From Lactarius indigo (Eukaryota > Basidiomycota > Agaricomycetes > Russulales > Russulaceae), in NCBI GenBank assembly GCA_025766275.1, contig JAFKAC010000079.1, forward strand, positions 62,001-126,000: a stretch of 64,000 bases of DNA, given 5' to 3'. Every line of letters starts with the position of its first letter. Positions within the stretch are counted from its first letter, which is position 1. Below are positions 30,417 through 43,913 of the stretch, one piece after another. The notes below the pieces were generated by a model, which did no database searches, was not told where the DNA came from, and saw nothing but the letters and a program-made list of their open reading frames with translations. Made by a program: the position numbers and the translations under genes.

Positions 30417-33400
30417 ATGTCTTCCATACTTCACGTGACTACGACCTCACCTTCCTCAGACTTTCAATCGATCTTCAGCACCGCCTTGAAAGCATATGAG
30501 AAACGTACTAGGAAGGACCTCCTCGCCCATCCCCTCGCATCCAAGATTCAGAATTGCGACTCCCCTGGTTCGATTCTTTCTGTGCTTCAGAGCCAAGTCG
30601 ACGACCTAGATCAAGCTCGAAAAAGTGACGAAAGGTTGACAAAATGGCTCAGCCCCACAGTTAATGTTCTTCTTGCGTTTTCGGCTATTCTTGGCGAAGG
30701 CGTTAGTCTGGTAAGGCTCAAAGTGATTTTTGGGACTATGCTTCAACAACTCCTGCGCAGGTTTTCTCTCCGGCGAAAGTAATCTTCGCGGGTGCTGGTG
30801 TCCTCCTCCAGGTCTGTGTCTTTCTCGACATCTCTGTTCGAGCGAGCTTGACATCTACGCTCGCCAGGCGGTTAAGGATGTTAGTGCAGCCCAAGATGCG
30901 CTGATCGACATCTTTGAACGGATCGAGAACTTTTTCAAACGACTGGAGACGTATACTTCGGTTCGAGTAACTGCGGAGATGACGGATGTCATCGTGAAGA
31001 TCATGGTAGAAGTGCTCAATATCCTTGCTATTGCGACGAAGGAGATAAAGCAGGGACGAACAAGTGAGCTCCCAAGGCACCTGAGGTGTATTGATTCCGG
31101 CGTTCCGCTGATGCTTAATTAGAAAAATATCTGAAAAAGTTAGTAGGAAAGACAGATATCGAGGATGCTCTTAGGAGGTTGGACAAATTGACGCAAGAGG
31201 AAGTTCGGATGGCAACCACGCAACTCCTGAAAATCACTGACGGCGTCGACTACAAAGTAACAAAGATTGACGACGAGGTTAAGGGCGTCGATGACAAAGT
31301 GAACGACGTCAATGATACGGTCAAATTGGTGCTCGATGGTGCGCGATACGTTCTATTTCTCTACCCATTCCTTCGTGGACGCCTATTTCAGACGGAAAAG
31401 AAACAAAAGTAATTGTTCAAAAGACGGCAAGAGAAGTAACAGCAATTGTACAACTTGTGACGAACAACCTTGACGAAGTGAAGAGTTCGTTGTCCCGTAA
31501 CCCCAACCCTGGTTATTCGTCGATGCTTAGTTACCCCTACAGTGAACCAGTGGCGACAGGACCTTCGAAAGTGGCTCTCATCTCCCGATCCGTCCACAAA
31601 TCACATTATCTCAGTTCGCCGCTCAGCATCAGGGAACAGCAATGTGGTTCTTTCGAGGCAATCTTCTCGCAGAATGGAAGTCCGCCAGTTCCTTACTATG
31701 GATCCATGGCAAGCGTACGTCGTCCGGCCCATTTCCCGTTCCAATCTCTAATGCAGCTCGTCTCTAGCAGGCTCCGGGAAGAGCGTCCTTTGGTGAGCTG
31801 TTTCTCGCGTGTCTTCGTTTCACGTAACCTAAGTAATCTGCTAGCTCTGCGATCATCCAAAATGTCATGACATTGCGCGATGCTGGACTGGCTTCCATGG
31901 CGTACTATTACTTCGACTTCAGGGATACCGATAAACAAAATCGCCGAAACTTGCTTCTTTCTCTTCTTTCTCAACTTTCTGCTCGCTCCAATCTTTGTTG
32001 CGATATACTCCACCGCGCATACGTGACCCACAACAATGGCGCACACAAGCCCACCGATGACGTGCTAATACAATGTCTCAAGGAGACGCTCATGTTTTCC
32101 AATGATTGCCCAATCTACATTATTGTTGACGCGCTCGACGAGTGTCCCGACACTTTTGGGATGCCCACGCCCAGGGAATTGGTACTAGATCTCGTGAAGG
32201 ATCTTGTCGAATTTTCCCTTCCACACCTTCATATATGTGTCACAAGTCGCCCGGAAATCGACATCCAGACTGCTCTCGGGCCCTTGACATCTCTTCGGGT
32301 CTCCCTTCACGACCAAACTGGACAAAGGGAGGACATTGTCGAGTATGTGACCTCCGTTGTCCACTCAGACAAGCGGATGGGCAAATGGCGAGAGCAGGAT
32401 CGGAATTTGGTTATCGAGACGCTCTCCGAAAGAGCCGATGGGATGTTAGTGATCAATTTCAATCGCCACATCGTCCTGACTGATATTATCGCAGGTTCCG
32501 ATGGGTTTTCTGTCAACTGGAAACCGTAAGGCAGTGTTTCCCGCCAAGTCTACGGCGTATTCTTCAGGAACTTCCGGAATCTCTTGACGAAACGTACGAG
32601 CGGATATTGAAGAATATCGGCAGGGCGAACACGGGGTCATGCCCATCGTCTGCCAGTGTTGCAATGTCTGACGGTTGCAGCTCGGCCTCTCCGCCTGGAG
32701 GAGCTTGCGGAAGTACTTGCGTTTGACTTCGATGAAGCGTCGGGAGGAATTCCGAAGTTGAATGCGGATTGGCGACGAGAAGATCAAGAGCAGGCCGTGT
32801 TAGCGACGTGCTCCAGTTTGATCACCGTGATTGACAGCGGTTTCTCGCGCATGGTGCAGTTTTCCCACTTCTCTGTAAAAGAATTCCTGACGTCGGATCG
32901 CCTCGCCGCGGCGGCCGTCGGGGATGTTTCGTTCCATCACATCCCCCTCGAGCCCGCTCATACGATAATCTCACAAGCTTGCCTGGGCGTCCTGCTACGT
33001 TTGGACGATACCACTCGTGAAACCTCCATGCAACGGTTTCCGCTGGCGGAATATGCTGCAGAACACTGGGTCGACCACGCCCTGTTTGGGAACGTGTCAT
33101 TACGCATACAAGATGGGGTGATGGATCTCTTTGACCCGGACAAACCCAACTTTCGGCGATGGATCCGGATCTATGACATGGATAGCGATAATCCATGGGG
33201 GCTAGCTGATGGTGAGATGCCTCCGGAACAACTTGAAGCGGCTCCTGTGTATTATGCGGCCCTCTGTGGGTTCCCTGACGTGGTAGAGAAGTTCATTCGC
33301 GAGCATCCGGAGTACATAAGCGCCAGGGGCGGTGCTTGCGGGACGGCATTGCATGCAGCGTCAAGAAGCAATTACATCAACGTCGGCCAGTCACTGCTGA

Positions 33401-33921
33401 TGCATGGCGCAGATGTAAATTCCCTGGGCCAATGGGAGCGAACACCTCTGCACGTCGCATCGGTTTGGGAACAACTCGACATCGTGCGGTGGCTACTCGA
33501 ACACGGCGCCGACGTTAACGCCAAGCAGGACGACCATTGGACCCCACTCCACATGGCGGCTCGTAACGGAAATTTTGAGCTCTTTCGGACCCTTCTCAAG
33601 TATAACGCCGACATTAACGCGCGCAACGACATCGGGCACACCCCCTTACATGCGGCGTCAAATAACGGACATGTCAAAATTGCACGATTTCTGTTGGATC
33701 ACGGTGCCGACCCCATGGCACGTGCAAAGGACCAGTCGACGCCATTGCACTGGGCGTCATATTGGGGTGAGTTGGAGGTCGCACACCTGTTACTCGAACG
33801 TGGGGCGGACGTGGATGCCAAGGACGGTAAGGGTAGAACCGCGTATCAGATTGGGTTGAAAGAAGGGCACGACGAGATCGCTCAGTTATTGTTGGGGCAT
33901 AGTGTGGAGAACAAGACGTAG
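30417..33921 (+). CDS. STAND/NLR-like protein: Goodbye-like helical domain, NACHT, winged helix, ankyrin repeats (copy 2)
   Basis: Exons in phase: 30417-30710, 30761-30811, 30868-31063, 31123-31338, 31392-31484, 31543-31714, 31768-31792, 31845-32444, 32495-33921. The N-terminus (FQSIFSTALKAYEKRTRKDL...) is the helical Goodbye-type domain of fungal STAND proteins. The P-loop HGKPGSGKSVLC is split by an intron; Walker B is YIIVDALDECPD and the following motif ICVTSRPEID. The winged-helix region (SLDETYERILKNIG) precedes seven ankyrin repeats of 33 residues ending NKT. Two one-base shifts interrupt it, near 31607 and near 32625. Fungal relatives act as intracellular sensors; a non-self or cell-death role is inferred. 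Confidence 0.85.
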
Positions 33922-35039
33922 GAATGATATGTAGGATATAGGATTGCCCATAGGCACAGCTACTGTATGCATGATCATACGGATCCGAGCCGTTCAGCCT
34001 TGGTTTTCAGCTGTGAGACCTAACGCGAAATTGTATTCCTTGACATACTGTTGAGTACTGTTTGGTGTCATTGACAATCGCACCTATCCGTCTCGATACG
34101 ATACGGTGCAGATGAGAGCTCTGGCTCTCTGGACGTGACTTCTGGGCATGTCTCTGGGGGGTCAAAGTCAAACGTAACGAATACACTACCTGTATTACAA
34201 AACTGTAGGCGTCGAACGTTAAACGCTGGTCGTCGAGGCCGGGATGGGCCGGATCAAGTGCCGGAGACCGAACCCCCAGGAACTCGCTGGCTAGAAGAGC
34301 GCCCCATTTGGCAGGGTCTTCTCTTGCATGGAATGATCCGAGGTTCAAGAGCACGGTCAGTATGAGAAGAGCCCAGAGAGAAGCTGTGCGATGAACCGGT
34401 GTCGCGCGACGAAACAAGGGCTTTGCCAGCTGAGTTCCTCACATACGCTGTTACATCGACCCTTCGCCCTCCGAGCTGATACTGTATTCTCGAGTTTGCA
34501 CTGATACCTTCCACGCAAATTTGAAGCTGTAAAAATGATGAATGATGGTCCACTGACTGATAATTACCCGCGCGCAGAGCTCCTGTCGCTAGATGGCGAG
34601 CCTGTCATGCCATCATGATATCGCTATGTCTGCTCGACCTTTCGCCTCGTCCGCCAGGTAGTGACAAATGATATCCCGACGCTGTGGATACCTCCGCTGG
34701 ACAAGGGACAGTTTGTTAGTTGTTTTTTTTTTGTCTCCTTGGTGGGCGCAATGTTTTTTTTCTTGAACCACCTGGTGGGCGCATTTTCACTTGCATTTTC
34801 ATTCTTCGACCCTTTTCCTGCAGGGAAACCCTTGGGGAAACCAGATCAATTTCACATCGCCCAGGTTCTTTACAACAGTCCCATAATCCAACGGTACACA
34901 ACAACGTCGGTTGTACGTCACAGTGATATGGATGTTGATTCCTGGGCAACATTACTCTTCAACTGCCAGGTCCCTGCTCCCACTTCGGGTCATCATGCAT
35001 TACGGGTGATAACAATCACTTTTTTCGTTTACCAATTGA
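33922..35039 (+). repeat. Spacer of duplicated unit B
   Basis: Homologous to 27989-29049 as described there, offset by about 6.0 kb. A Phe-rich short frame near 34716-34900 is a poly-T by-product. No intact gene is seen. Confidence 0.7.
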
Positions 35040-35320
35040 ATATTCCTGCCCGCGCGATCTGGAACATATTGGAGAAAGACATGGCAGAGAGAAATGTGGC
35101 TTTAGGCTATCGTAGCTACAAGAAAAGGAGTCTGCGTTGTCTACTCAGTCGGTGCGTCCGAGCCCTCGTCATCCGTGTATCGACCATTCGAGACATTTGG
35201 TCCAAGTACCCGCCACCGGGATTTCCTGTGTACGCGTCATTCGGCACCGAGCTTTTCTCTACCAGCTGTCAATCCCGACTATTCGTCTTTGATCACCCCT
35301 CGCTACCTGGTGTCTAGGAG
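35040..35320 (+). pseudogene. METTL24-like methyltransferase relic, copy 2
   Basis: Matches the same exons of the gene at 9622-11213 as copy 1 does (GATCTGGAACATATTGGAG over the CPHELERIG codons; TTCGTCTTTGATCAC over VFDH). It is broken by stops and indels and more similar to copy 1 than to the intact gene, as expected if the relic was already dead when the 6-kb unit duplicated. Confidence 0.72.
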
Positions 35321-35329
35321 TTCGCCGAG

Positions 35330-36185
35330 ATCCTCACTCTCAATTCTCGTGCCGCCGAGGGAGGGAACTCGAGGATTGGCTGTCGGCAACTCATCAAAAT
35401 ACCGTGCTGTCTACGTACTATGTCTTCATTGGAACGTCGATGAAACTGATTTCCCGGATCATATAGTTTTGCACTTCTACGGTAAAATAAACCTTGAGGT
35501 TACCTCGTCTCCTTCGCTTAAGCGGTGATGTCTCGCTCTTCCCCGTTCTTCCCGAGTCTGCGCATACCGTCATCGCACAAACTTAGGCACCTAGGCATTC
35601 TACTCCGTTTGGTCGAAGGCATCGACGATGAGAGGGCCAACGACTTTATCCCTGTTCAGTGCGACCCAACGCTCGGTCTGTCATTTCAAGTTTGAGACCA
35701 CGGCGTCGCATATATAGCACCAGACGGAAAGCTATCCTACCTAAATCGCAACCTAAACCGGCCATACTATTTAACATTGTGGGTTTGGTTGCACATACAC
35801 GATTCCTGGTCCCATTTCAGCGCTTTCAGTCGGGATACTGACTTATACGGGCTCATCTTCAATTTTTTATAAGTAATCCTAAGGCTCGTCACGACCAGGC
35901 TCCATTGGTCGCAGCATTATGTAAGCCGTTCCGAGTCGTAGAGTTGCGGTAGTGACTGACATGGATGGGATACCCATAGAAAGCAATGTCGACACTGGGG
36001 AACCCTCTCCTCGATCCCTGCGCAGGCAATATGACCTTTGGACTTCCCCTATATCTTGCGATTACAACCAGACACGTCGAAACTGCCGGGATACTGCACC
36101 AGCAAAATGCGGACGTAAATCCTTGCTTGCGACAGTACAGTACAGTAAGGATCGAAGACATTTCGTTGGGTATCAAAGCATTCTA
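35330..36185 (+). pseudogene. Ankyrin-repeat gene relic, copy 2
   Basis: It is the counterpart of 29340-30160. Fragments such as RANDFIPVQC and LYLAITTRHVETAGILHQQN are visible in different frames. No coherent gene remains. Confidence 0.58.
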
Positions 36186-36531
36186 AAATCGCACACCTCG
36201 TTTAGGGCCGAGTAACGCCGAAGTCCTGGCGACTTTGAAGGGATAGTCGGTTTTTCGGCGTCGCGGTCCTTTCGTCCTTGTGTACAGTAGTGCGGTAATC
36301 GTCGACGCTGACGTGTCCGCTCTCATTGAACGTCTGAGCCTCATCTTATCGCCGAATGATATATATTAAGCGCCTATAATACGCATTCTCACGGGACGGC
36401 TGCTGGTATTTCGCCGGCCCATCGTGAGGCTCTGCGCCTGCGACCGTCGAAGTCCCTGCTCATCAACTCGATATCGTCCTCTCCCCCCTGAGTTGACCCT
36501 TTCTCCAAAGCCTTCTCCTAGCTACCCGACT

Positions 36532-39500
36532 ATGTCCTCGACACACCACGTGACCACGACCCCACCTTCAGGCTTTCAATCAATCTTCAGCACCGCCTTG
36601 AAAGCATACGAAAAGCAAACCAAGAGGGACCTCCTCGCTCATCCCCTTGCATCCCAGCTTCAGAAGTGCGACTCCCCTGGTTCGATTCTTTCAGTGCTTC
36701 AAAGCCAAGTGGACGACCTGGACCAAGCTCGAAATGGCGACGAAAGATTGACAAAATGGCTCAACCCTACGGTCAACGTCCTTCTCGCTTTTTCAGCTAC
36801 CCTTGGCGAAGTGATCAGCTTGGTGAGGATTAAAGTGATAGGGTTTTGGGGGCTACGGTTCAACAGCTCCGATACAGGTTTACTCGCCTGCGAAAGTGAT
36901 TTTCGCAGGTGCTGGTGTCCTCCTCCAGGTCTGTATCTTTCTCAACATCCATTTGCAATCGAACTTGACACCTGCGCGCCTCAGGCGGCTAAGGAAGTTG
37001 ATGCAGCCCAAGTGGCCCTGATCGACATCTTTGAACGCATGGAGAACTTTTTAAAACGGCTGGAGACGTATACCTCGATTCGAGCAACTGCAGCGATGAC
37101 AGACATCATCGTGAAGATCATGGTGGAAGTACTCAGTATCTTCGCTATTGCGACAAAGGAAATAAAACAGGGACGAACAAGTGAGCTCCCAAGTCCTCTG
37201 ACTCGTTAGTGTATTGACTCCGCTGATGCTTGATTAGAAAAATATCTGAAGAAGTTGGTAGGAAAGACGGATATCGAGGATGCCCTTAGGAGACTGGACA
37301 AATTAACACAAGAGGAAGTTCAGATGGCAACCGCGCAACTCCTGAAGATCACTGACGGCGTCGACCACAAAGTAACGAGAATCGATGGCGAAGTTAAGGG
37401 CGTCAATGACAAAGTGAAAGGTGTCAGCGACAGCGTCAAATTGGTACTCGATGGTGCGCGTTGCGTTATATTTTCCTACCGATTTCTTCGTGAACGTCTT
37501 TTTGGCCAGACGGAAAAGAAACAAAACTAATCGTGCAAAAGACAGCAACAGAAGCAACAGAACTTATGCAACTTATGGTGAAAAATGTTGATGAAACGAA
37601 GAGTTCGTAGCCCCGTAACACCCCCACCGTGGTCACTCGTCGATGCTTAAACATCACTACAGTGAACCAATGGCGACAGGACCTTCGAAAGTGGTTCTCA
37701 TCTCCCGATCCATCCGCGAATCACATTAATCTTGTGCGCCGCTCGGCATCAAGGAACAACAACGTGGTTCTTCCGAGGCAGTCTTCTCGCAGAGTGGAAG
37801 TCCACTGGCTCCCTGTTGTGGATCTATGGGAAGCGTACGTCACCCAACCCTTCCCCATGCTACTCTCTAATGCGGCTCGTTTCTATAGCTGGCTCTGGGA
37901 AGAGCGTCCTTTGGTACGCTGTTTCGTATGTCTTCGTTTCAGGTGAACTAAGTTATCTACTAGCTCTGCGCTCATCCAAGATATCATGACCTTGCGCGAC
38001 GCCGGACTGGCTTCCATGGCGTACTTCTACTTTGACTTCAGGGATACCGACAAACAAAATCGCCGAGGCTTTCTCCTTTCTCTCCTTTCGCAGCTTTCTG
38101 CTCGCTCCGATCTTTGCTGCGATATTCTCCACCGCGCATACGTGACCCACGACAACGGCGCACACAAGCCCTCCGATGACATGTTGATGCAATGCCTTAA
38201 AGAGACGCTCACATTATCCGATGACTACCCAATCTACATTATTGTTGACGGGCTCGACGAGTGTCCCGACACTTTGGGATGCCCTCGCCCAGGGAATTGG
38301 TACTAGATCTCGTGAAGGATCTTGTCGAGCTTTCTCTCCCACATCTTCGTATATGTGTCACAAGTCGCCCCGAAATCGACATCCAAACTATTCTCGAGCC
38401 TTTGACGTCTCTTCGAGTATCGCTTCACGACGAAACCGGTCAAAAGAAGGATATCGTCGAGTATGTGAATTCCGTCGTGCACTCGGACATGAAGATGAGA
38501 AAATGGCGAAATAAAGATCAGGATTTGGTGATAGAATCGCTCTCTGACAGAGTTGATGGGATGTGAGTGGTCAATTTCAATTCGCACGTCTTCCTCCCTG
38601 ATGTTGTCGCAGGTTCCGGTGGGTTTCATGCCAACTGGAAATTGTGCGACATTGTTTCCCGCCAAGTCTGCGACGTATTCTTCAGGAACTTCCGGAATCT
38701 CTTGACGAAACGTACGAGCGGATATTGAAGAATATCGGCAAGGCAACCAGATGTTACGCCCATCGTCTGTTGCAATGTCTCGCGGTGGCAGCTCGGCCTC
38801 TCCGCCTGGAGGAGCTTGCGGAAGTACTCGCATTTGACTTCGATGACGCATCTGGAGGAGTCCCCAAGCCGAATGGGGACTGGCGGCGGGAAGATCAAGA
38901 GCAAGCAGTGCTGTCGACGTGCTCCAGTTTGATCACCGTAGTTCACGATGGCGATTCGCGGGTGGTGCAATTTTCGCACTTCTCTGTAAAAGAATTCCTG
39001 ACGTCAGACCGACTCGCCGCAGTCGTCGGAGACACCTCATTCCATCACATCGCACTGGAGCCGGCGCATACGATACTCGCGCAAGCCTGCCTAGGTGTCT
39101 TGTTAAGTTTGGACGATAGCAGTCGGGAAACCTCGGTGCGTCGATTTCCACTAGCGGAGTATGCCGCTCGACACTGGACCGAGCACGCCATGTTTGAGAA
39201 GGTGTCATTGCGTATAAAAGACGGGATGGAAGAACTGTTTGACGGAGACAAGCCCCACTTTTCGCGCTGGATCCGGATCCACCCCTTGAATCGGCCTTGG
39301 AGGCTAGCGGACGGTGAGGCACCTCCGAAAGCGGCTCCTGTGTGTTACGCGGCCCTCTGTGGGTTCCTTGACATAGTAGAGAAGCTCGTCGGCAAGCACC
39401 CAGAGCACTTAAACGCTAGGGGCAGCTGTTACGGAACGGCGTTACACGTAGCATTAATGTACAATCGCCTCGAAGTTGTCCAGTCACTACTGAAGCACGG

Positions 39501-40014
39501 CGCGGATGTAAACGCCCGGGGCCGGTGGGGACGCACACCTCTACACGTGGCATCAGTTCAGGGAAATCTCGAAATTGTGCGGTCGCTACTCGACCACGGC
39601 GCCGACGTGAACACCAAGGAGGACGACCACTGGACCCCACTCCATCAGGCGGCTCTTCACGGACATCTGGATCTCGTTCGGACGCTTCTCAGGTCTAATG
39701 CTGATATCAACTCTCAGACAGGAAACAAGCTCACCCCGTTACACATGGCGTCAAACTACGGACATGTCAACATTGCGCGGTTACTGTTAGATAACGGCGC
39801 TGATCCGAAAGCACGTGCGAAGAACCAGTCGACACCATTGCATCGGGCATCGTACTGTGGGAAGTTGGAGGTCGTACGCCTGTTGGTCGAACGTGGGGCG
39901 GATGTAGACGCCGAGGATGGTACGGGTAGAACCGCATATCAGATTGCGTTGAAAGAAGGACACGACGAGATCACTCAATTACTGTTGGGGAATGGTGTGG
40001 AGAACAAGACGTAG
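36532..40014 (+). CDS. STAND/NLR-like protein: Goodbye-like domain, NACHT, winged helix, ankyrin repeats (copy 3)
   Basis: It starts at ATG 36532 (exon 1 to 36822) and follows the same exon pattern as copy 2, about 6.1 kb downstream. The P-loop is YGKPGSGKSVLW, split by an intron at the Lys-Pro codon; Walker B is YIIVDGLDECPD. The last exon runs uninterrupted from about 38614 to 40014 and carries the winged helix and seven ankyrin repeats (for example RTPLHVASVQGNLEIVRSLL). The frame shifts by one near 37727, at the same site as in copy 2. A T is missing near 38274 just after Walker B. If real, these breaks leave separate Goodbye and NACHT-ankyrin pieces. Confidence 0.85.
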
Positions 40015-43000
40015 GCTTTGGTCCTCTCTAAACGTAGCAACTGTAGACATGTTTACCCTTGCAGCTGTGCAACAAAGTGGAACTTGATGGGGAATTCGAT
40101 TTCTTGGAACTCTGAAGATTCTGACCAAGGAATGCGAGCTACGAGTACGTCACAGTGGCTTGCACGGTGGTGGTCAGGACCCGAGTCCTGTGGACCAAGC
40201 TGCGTGGGAAGTCTTTCATGTCTCAGACCATTTGAATACATGGCCTTAAATTAATTAATTAATTTAAGTATTGCTCTTATCGACCACCGCCAACTTGAAA
40301 CAGGCTCCAGGCCTCTGTGACCTCGAGAGACCCAGGAAAAGAGTTCCAACTATTCTAGTAACTTTGCCGTATCTTTCCAGATCACCATACCTTCGGCGGT
40401 ATCACTGGCACCACTGGCGGTTGGTGAGGATGCTGCTGGAGGTATGGTGATTCCGTCGCGTCACCTCCGACTCACCACCGCCTTCACTGCAACGTTTTCC
40501 GTCACCTCTGCCAGCTAGTTCTGTGTATTGTCTGCACCATGAGTGACAGGTAAGTCAAAGGTGTGTGACTTGTATTTTATACTGACGAAGGTCGTGCTTG
40601 AGTATGAACCTCACTGACTATAAGCATCGATACTCTAGAGTACTTGTGCTACGATGGATTTTTATTTCAACGGCGGCATGTCCGAGTCAACAATAGGGCC
40701 CACATCAAACTTGTTTCTTCTTCGCTACCCTGCATTTGCTCTCACAGTATTATGATGCGGCGCTGAACAGAATAGTGAGTAGACTCTTTTTCAGAGAACG
40801 TGGACACGTCCAGGCCGATTTACTGCCCGTAGGAGAGATATCTCCATTCGTTGTTCCTACCTCTGGTCGAATCAGTAGCGTTTCCGTCTTTTTTTACCTT
40901 GGTAATTGACAAGATGTATTCTTGGTCTCACATGCTTTATGAATAAACATACACTCTCGCATTGCTCGCTGACTGCTTGTCACCCAGCTTCGACCACCAA
41001 TGGAAACGTCAACTGTTCTACCGACATCATTTTACACACGATTAATGATTCCCCACATGGGTCTGTGGCGCAGCCCTGGTATGCCAAGAATGCGACTGCG
41101 GGGAGTAAATATTATTCGACATGATTCACGCGGCCGCCTCTGCCGTACTGCTGTCTAAATTTACTGACCACAAGCTGTTGCCTCTTGACGGCATTCCGAA
41201 ATCGGTGATAGCAACAATCCTGTTTAGTCTGTTGTGGTCATTTTGGCTATAGGAAAATGAGGTAATTTTTCTTGTCATTGGCGCTTCCCTGCTCGGGACG
41301 GTGCCCCGAGTGATTGATTTATGCTTTCTGATGCTCACACATACAGTATGAGTCCGTTCTTCGCATGCGCGCTAAATGGAGAAAGTGGCATTATGAAGAA
41401 CGTGAAGGCGGAGATCATGGGAGAGTCCAGCATTGCGCAGGGCATTGCGCTCATCGTACTGGCGTTGACTGTGGGTTCCACCAATTGGCGCTGCGCACCG
41501 GCAACCATCAATGGGTCTGAGTAACGCCATAACTTACTTGGTCCAGGCTTCTAGGAAACTCGTCCTAGGCATGGATTTCTTTTCTTTCTAAAGAAAAGCC
41601 CCCGTCCTAGGGTATGACATCCCTACAGTATGTCCTTCCATGTGTTGTTGTGAAGCGTACGCCACCATCTGGCTTCTCATTGCTTCTATCTTCTTAAGAC
41701 AGGTAAATGACCACGCAGCTACCCGCCAATAGCACTGCACACACAGACGCGGGCGCTGTAACAGAGCGCACCCAATCCGAAATTGCAGCTAGACGAGTCT
41801 TTGGCGAACTCACTCCTGTGAAGCATGACGTACCCAACACTACATGCGTCCCTTCAGTCCGAGTGGCCCCCGCGATATCCCACTTACGCCGCTGCCGCCT
41901 TCCTCGATATCTCGACACGAACACACCAATCAACTTTTGAAGGGGCTCGGCTAGCTTTGACACGCCACGGTTTGTATTTTTTTTTTTTGGATTTTTTTTT
42001 TTGCGGCCGCCGTCCGGACCCTTCGGGCCGCCAGCGCAGGTTCATCTCGCATCCATCATGTGGGCCTCTGTGCCCCCGCATTCTAAATTCCTCCTTTTTT
42101 CCATTAATGCGGCTGCAGACGCCATTCCATGGCTCTCTCCCAATCGGTCCATAATCTCCGCAGTCGTCGTTATTGTCGTCGTCGTCATTATCACCAGGAC
42201 AGACACGACGCACGGGTACTACCTACCACGAGGCGTGCCTTTTCGCACTCGTGTTTGTCTCTTCGTTGCCCTATCGACGAGCCGTGCGCTGCTCGACTCA
42301 TGTCAGGTCTTTCTCTCTCTTTCTCTCTCTCCTGGTCCGATCGCTCCCTTGAGCGGAGAAGAACACGGGTGCTTTGTCACTAGCGATCTCTCACGCAGGT
42401 AGACACTGTGTCTACTTTCGCTTTGATCTGCTGTCCACGATGATCGCAATCGCGGCCATTAAGTCTTACCAAACACAACACACCTGCTTAAAAAGACACC
42501 TTTCCAATGTGTGGATACTGCGCGTCCACCTTGTGGACCATTCCCGGCGATCTGGCCCGCCTATGCGGCTCCCACGGGACGGCATACCGGCACAGCCAGG
42601 GACAAGAGGTTGCAGTGAGTGATATCAGCGGCATGGGCTCGGTCCAGCACTTTACGGACGACATGCATGCTCGCCTGGCGTACAGTAACAGTACCGAGGA
42701 CCGATTGGCCCTTTGTGTGAGACGATCTTACCCCGAAACGGGGGAAGGGGGGAGGCGAGGATTGGTGCCGGAGCAAATGAAAAGGCCGTTGTTGTCCCAC
42801 CCACACACCCCACCGCATGTCCCAAGAAATGAATTGTGTGGCAAGAACAAAACAACAACAGAAAAAAAAGACCTTCGCACCCTAATAAGTGTACCCAAAA
42901 AGCGCACTTGCTTCTCAGGCGCTCCGAGAGTCGTGTGTCTTTTTTTTTCCTCTCTTTTTTTGTTTTGGGCTATTTCCAATTATCGATTGATCGTCGAAAG

Positions 43001-43913
43001 ATGTTCTGGACACAATTGTCAATCCGTGTCTTGTTTTTTTTCTAAAGGTCCCGGCCACGTTTAAAGCGATGATGAGAGGGATAACACATGGCGTAAAATC
43101 GGGTGATCACTTGTGTCGCCGCCGGGCGCCCAACTGGACCCACCCCCCTTTGGTGCCTCTTTGATCGATATATGGGTGTTTGGACACATAAGTTAACTTT
43201 ACACGCACACACGCGCACACACGCGACGGGCCCTCGTAACTACGCGAGCTGTTTTTTTTTTTGGTTTTCTTCCCATGATCTGGGTCAGCTTACTATACTC
43301 GTACATACTGTAACTGTAACCTTACTCTCATTGACAGGCTGCTTGCTGATCAGATCGGTGTGAAAAAAGGCGCAACGTGCGCAGGCGCCGCGATCTAGGC
43401 CGGCCTTGCACCGCCGCCGTCATCTCAAGTGGGAGTGGGAGGGGGCCAGCAGCCGTGCAGTTCCACGCCGCCAATGACGAAAGAGGACGAAGAATGAACG
43501 TAAGTGGGTAATTAGCACCGACCATGAGGGCAGGGCATGTTTTTTTGGGTAATAACTACAGTAGTACTCCACGCACCGAGGGACGGAGGTGCCACACCCA
43601 CCATCGCACATGCGATCTCCGCTGCGTATGTAGTAGTACGATAGTGAGATCGTGACGGTGCAATGAAACTGGCACATCATCGCCAACAACCAGCACGGGG
43701 TGTGCGTGGTCCACTAGAAGAGCTACGGTACACACTATTCCGAGCCGGCTTGCCCATATCGTCCGTTCCGTTGTTCTGTTCCATTCCAATCCATCACTAC
43801 ATACCAGAAAAGAGAGAAAAAAAAAAATGCGCGGCCTGCATGCATCAGAGCTCTACCTGTGCAGAGAAGAAACCCCAGAATGCAGCAGCAATGCGTCCGC
43901 GTCGTGAAAGTGC
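40015..43913. other. Large gene-poor region
   Basis: No gene could be supported in about 3.9 kb. It contains several poly-T/poly-A runs (for example 41981-42002, 42950-42961, 43252-43263), a CACACGCG run near 43200-43215 and only short open frames without recognisable motifs. Part could be UTR or decayed repeat. Confidence 0.4.

Larger units (their letters stand above)
27989..40014 (+). repeat. Tandem segmental duplication, unit about 6.0-6.1 kb
   Basis: Landmarks repeat with near-constant offset: spacer block at 28271 and 34292, methyltransferase relic at 29050 and 35040, STAND start at 30417 and 36532, STAND stop at 33921 and 40014. An older STAND 3' end precedes the array at 26350-27988. 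The order in each unit is spacer, methyltransferase relic, ankyrin relic, STAND gene. Confidence 0.88.

Noticed and set aside
42001..43100. Membrane protein with a Val/Ile-rich segment near 42165
   Set aside because: No consistent exon chain or family motif could be assembled; homopolymer runs explain the hydrophobic frames.
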